Part shown: positions 5,243 through 5,277 of the stretch, one piece after another
Position numbering within the stretch: the stretch's first letter is position 1
Layout: each line of letters begins with the position of its first letter
Source: an uncultured Alphaproteobacteria bacterium
Lineage (GTDB): Bacteria; Pseudomonadota; Alphaproteobacteria; Rickettsiales; Midichloriaceae
Assembly: GCA_903860855.1 (NCBI GenBank)
Contig: CAIOSF010000149.1
Span: forward strand, 1-5,277
Direction of reading: 5' to 3'
Length of the DNA: 5,277 nt
Made by a program: the position numbers and the translations under genes
Notes under the pieces: generated by a model
Database searches by the model: none
Told to the model about the DNA's origin: nothing
What the model saw: the letters and a program-made list of their open reading frames with translations, nothing else

Positions 5243-5277
5243 ATCCGGAAGAGCACACGTCTGAACTCCAGTCACTA
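5241..5277. other. Illumina TruSeq adapter contamination at contig end
   Basis: From 5241 the sequence follows the Illumina TruSeq read-through adapter: AGATC, one extra C, then GGAAGAGCACACGTCTGAAC and the remainder through CTCCAGTCAC (ending 5275), followed by TA, which could be the start of an index. This is synthetic library sequence. Genomic DNA therefore ends at or before 5240. The extra C is a single difference from the adapter as known. Confidence 0.97.

Overview
The window looks like a contig from the genome of an alphaproteobacterium, most likely an obligate host-associated lineage (Rickettsiales- or Holosporales-like). The evidence is a DUF1013/TrcR cell-cycle regulator, a family that is essentially alphaproteobacterial; an MHS/ProP-type MFS transporter of the kind that is multiplied in Rickettsia-like genomes; sparse gene packing with decayed small reading frames; and low G+C in the right half. 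The assignment rests on gene families alone and is not a species call.

Layout, left to right: the 3' end of an unidentified gene (1-105); trcR (155-712) with a plausible sigma70-type promoter inside the preceding gene; a gene-poor stretch (713-968); a G+C-rich, hairpin-rich island (about 950-1030) that runs into a small frameshifted gene (969-1185); an unknown 88-aa gene (1182-1448) coupled to it by an ATGA overlap; a 240-base spacer that may hold minus-strand gene debris; an isolated fabF (1689-2984, minus); a 64-base repeat copy; a class D (OXA-type) beta-lactamase (3153-3950, minus); a second copy of the same repeat; an MFS transporter (4247 onward, plus) cut off by the contig end; and Illumina adapter sequence (5241-5277).

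The most notable structure is the pair of near-identical 64-base direct repeats (62/64 identical, offset 1027 bases) that bracket the beta-lactamase. Base composition also changes near the left copy: sampled 60-base lines of trcR and fabF reach about 50% G+C, while sampled lines of the beta-lactamase and transporter are about 20-28%. This fits acquisition of the beta-lactamase (perhaps with the transporter) at a repeat, but a repeat-mediated misassembly would look the same.

The genes do not form one pathway. trcR acts in transcriptional control of the cell cycle, fabF in fatty-acid elongation, the beta-lactamase in the periplasm against beta-lactams, and the transporter in the inner membrane. 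No complete novel multi-gene system is visible. The undescribed material is the frameshifted gene with its 88-aa neighbour, and the repeat element.
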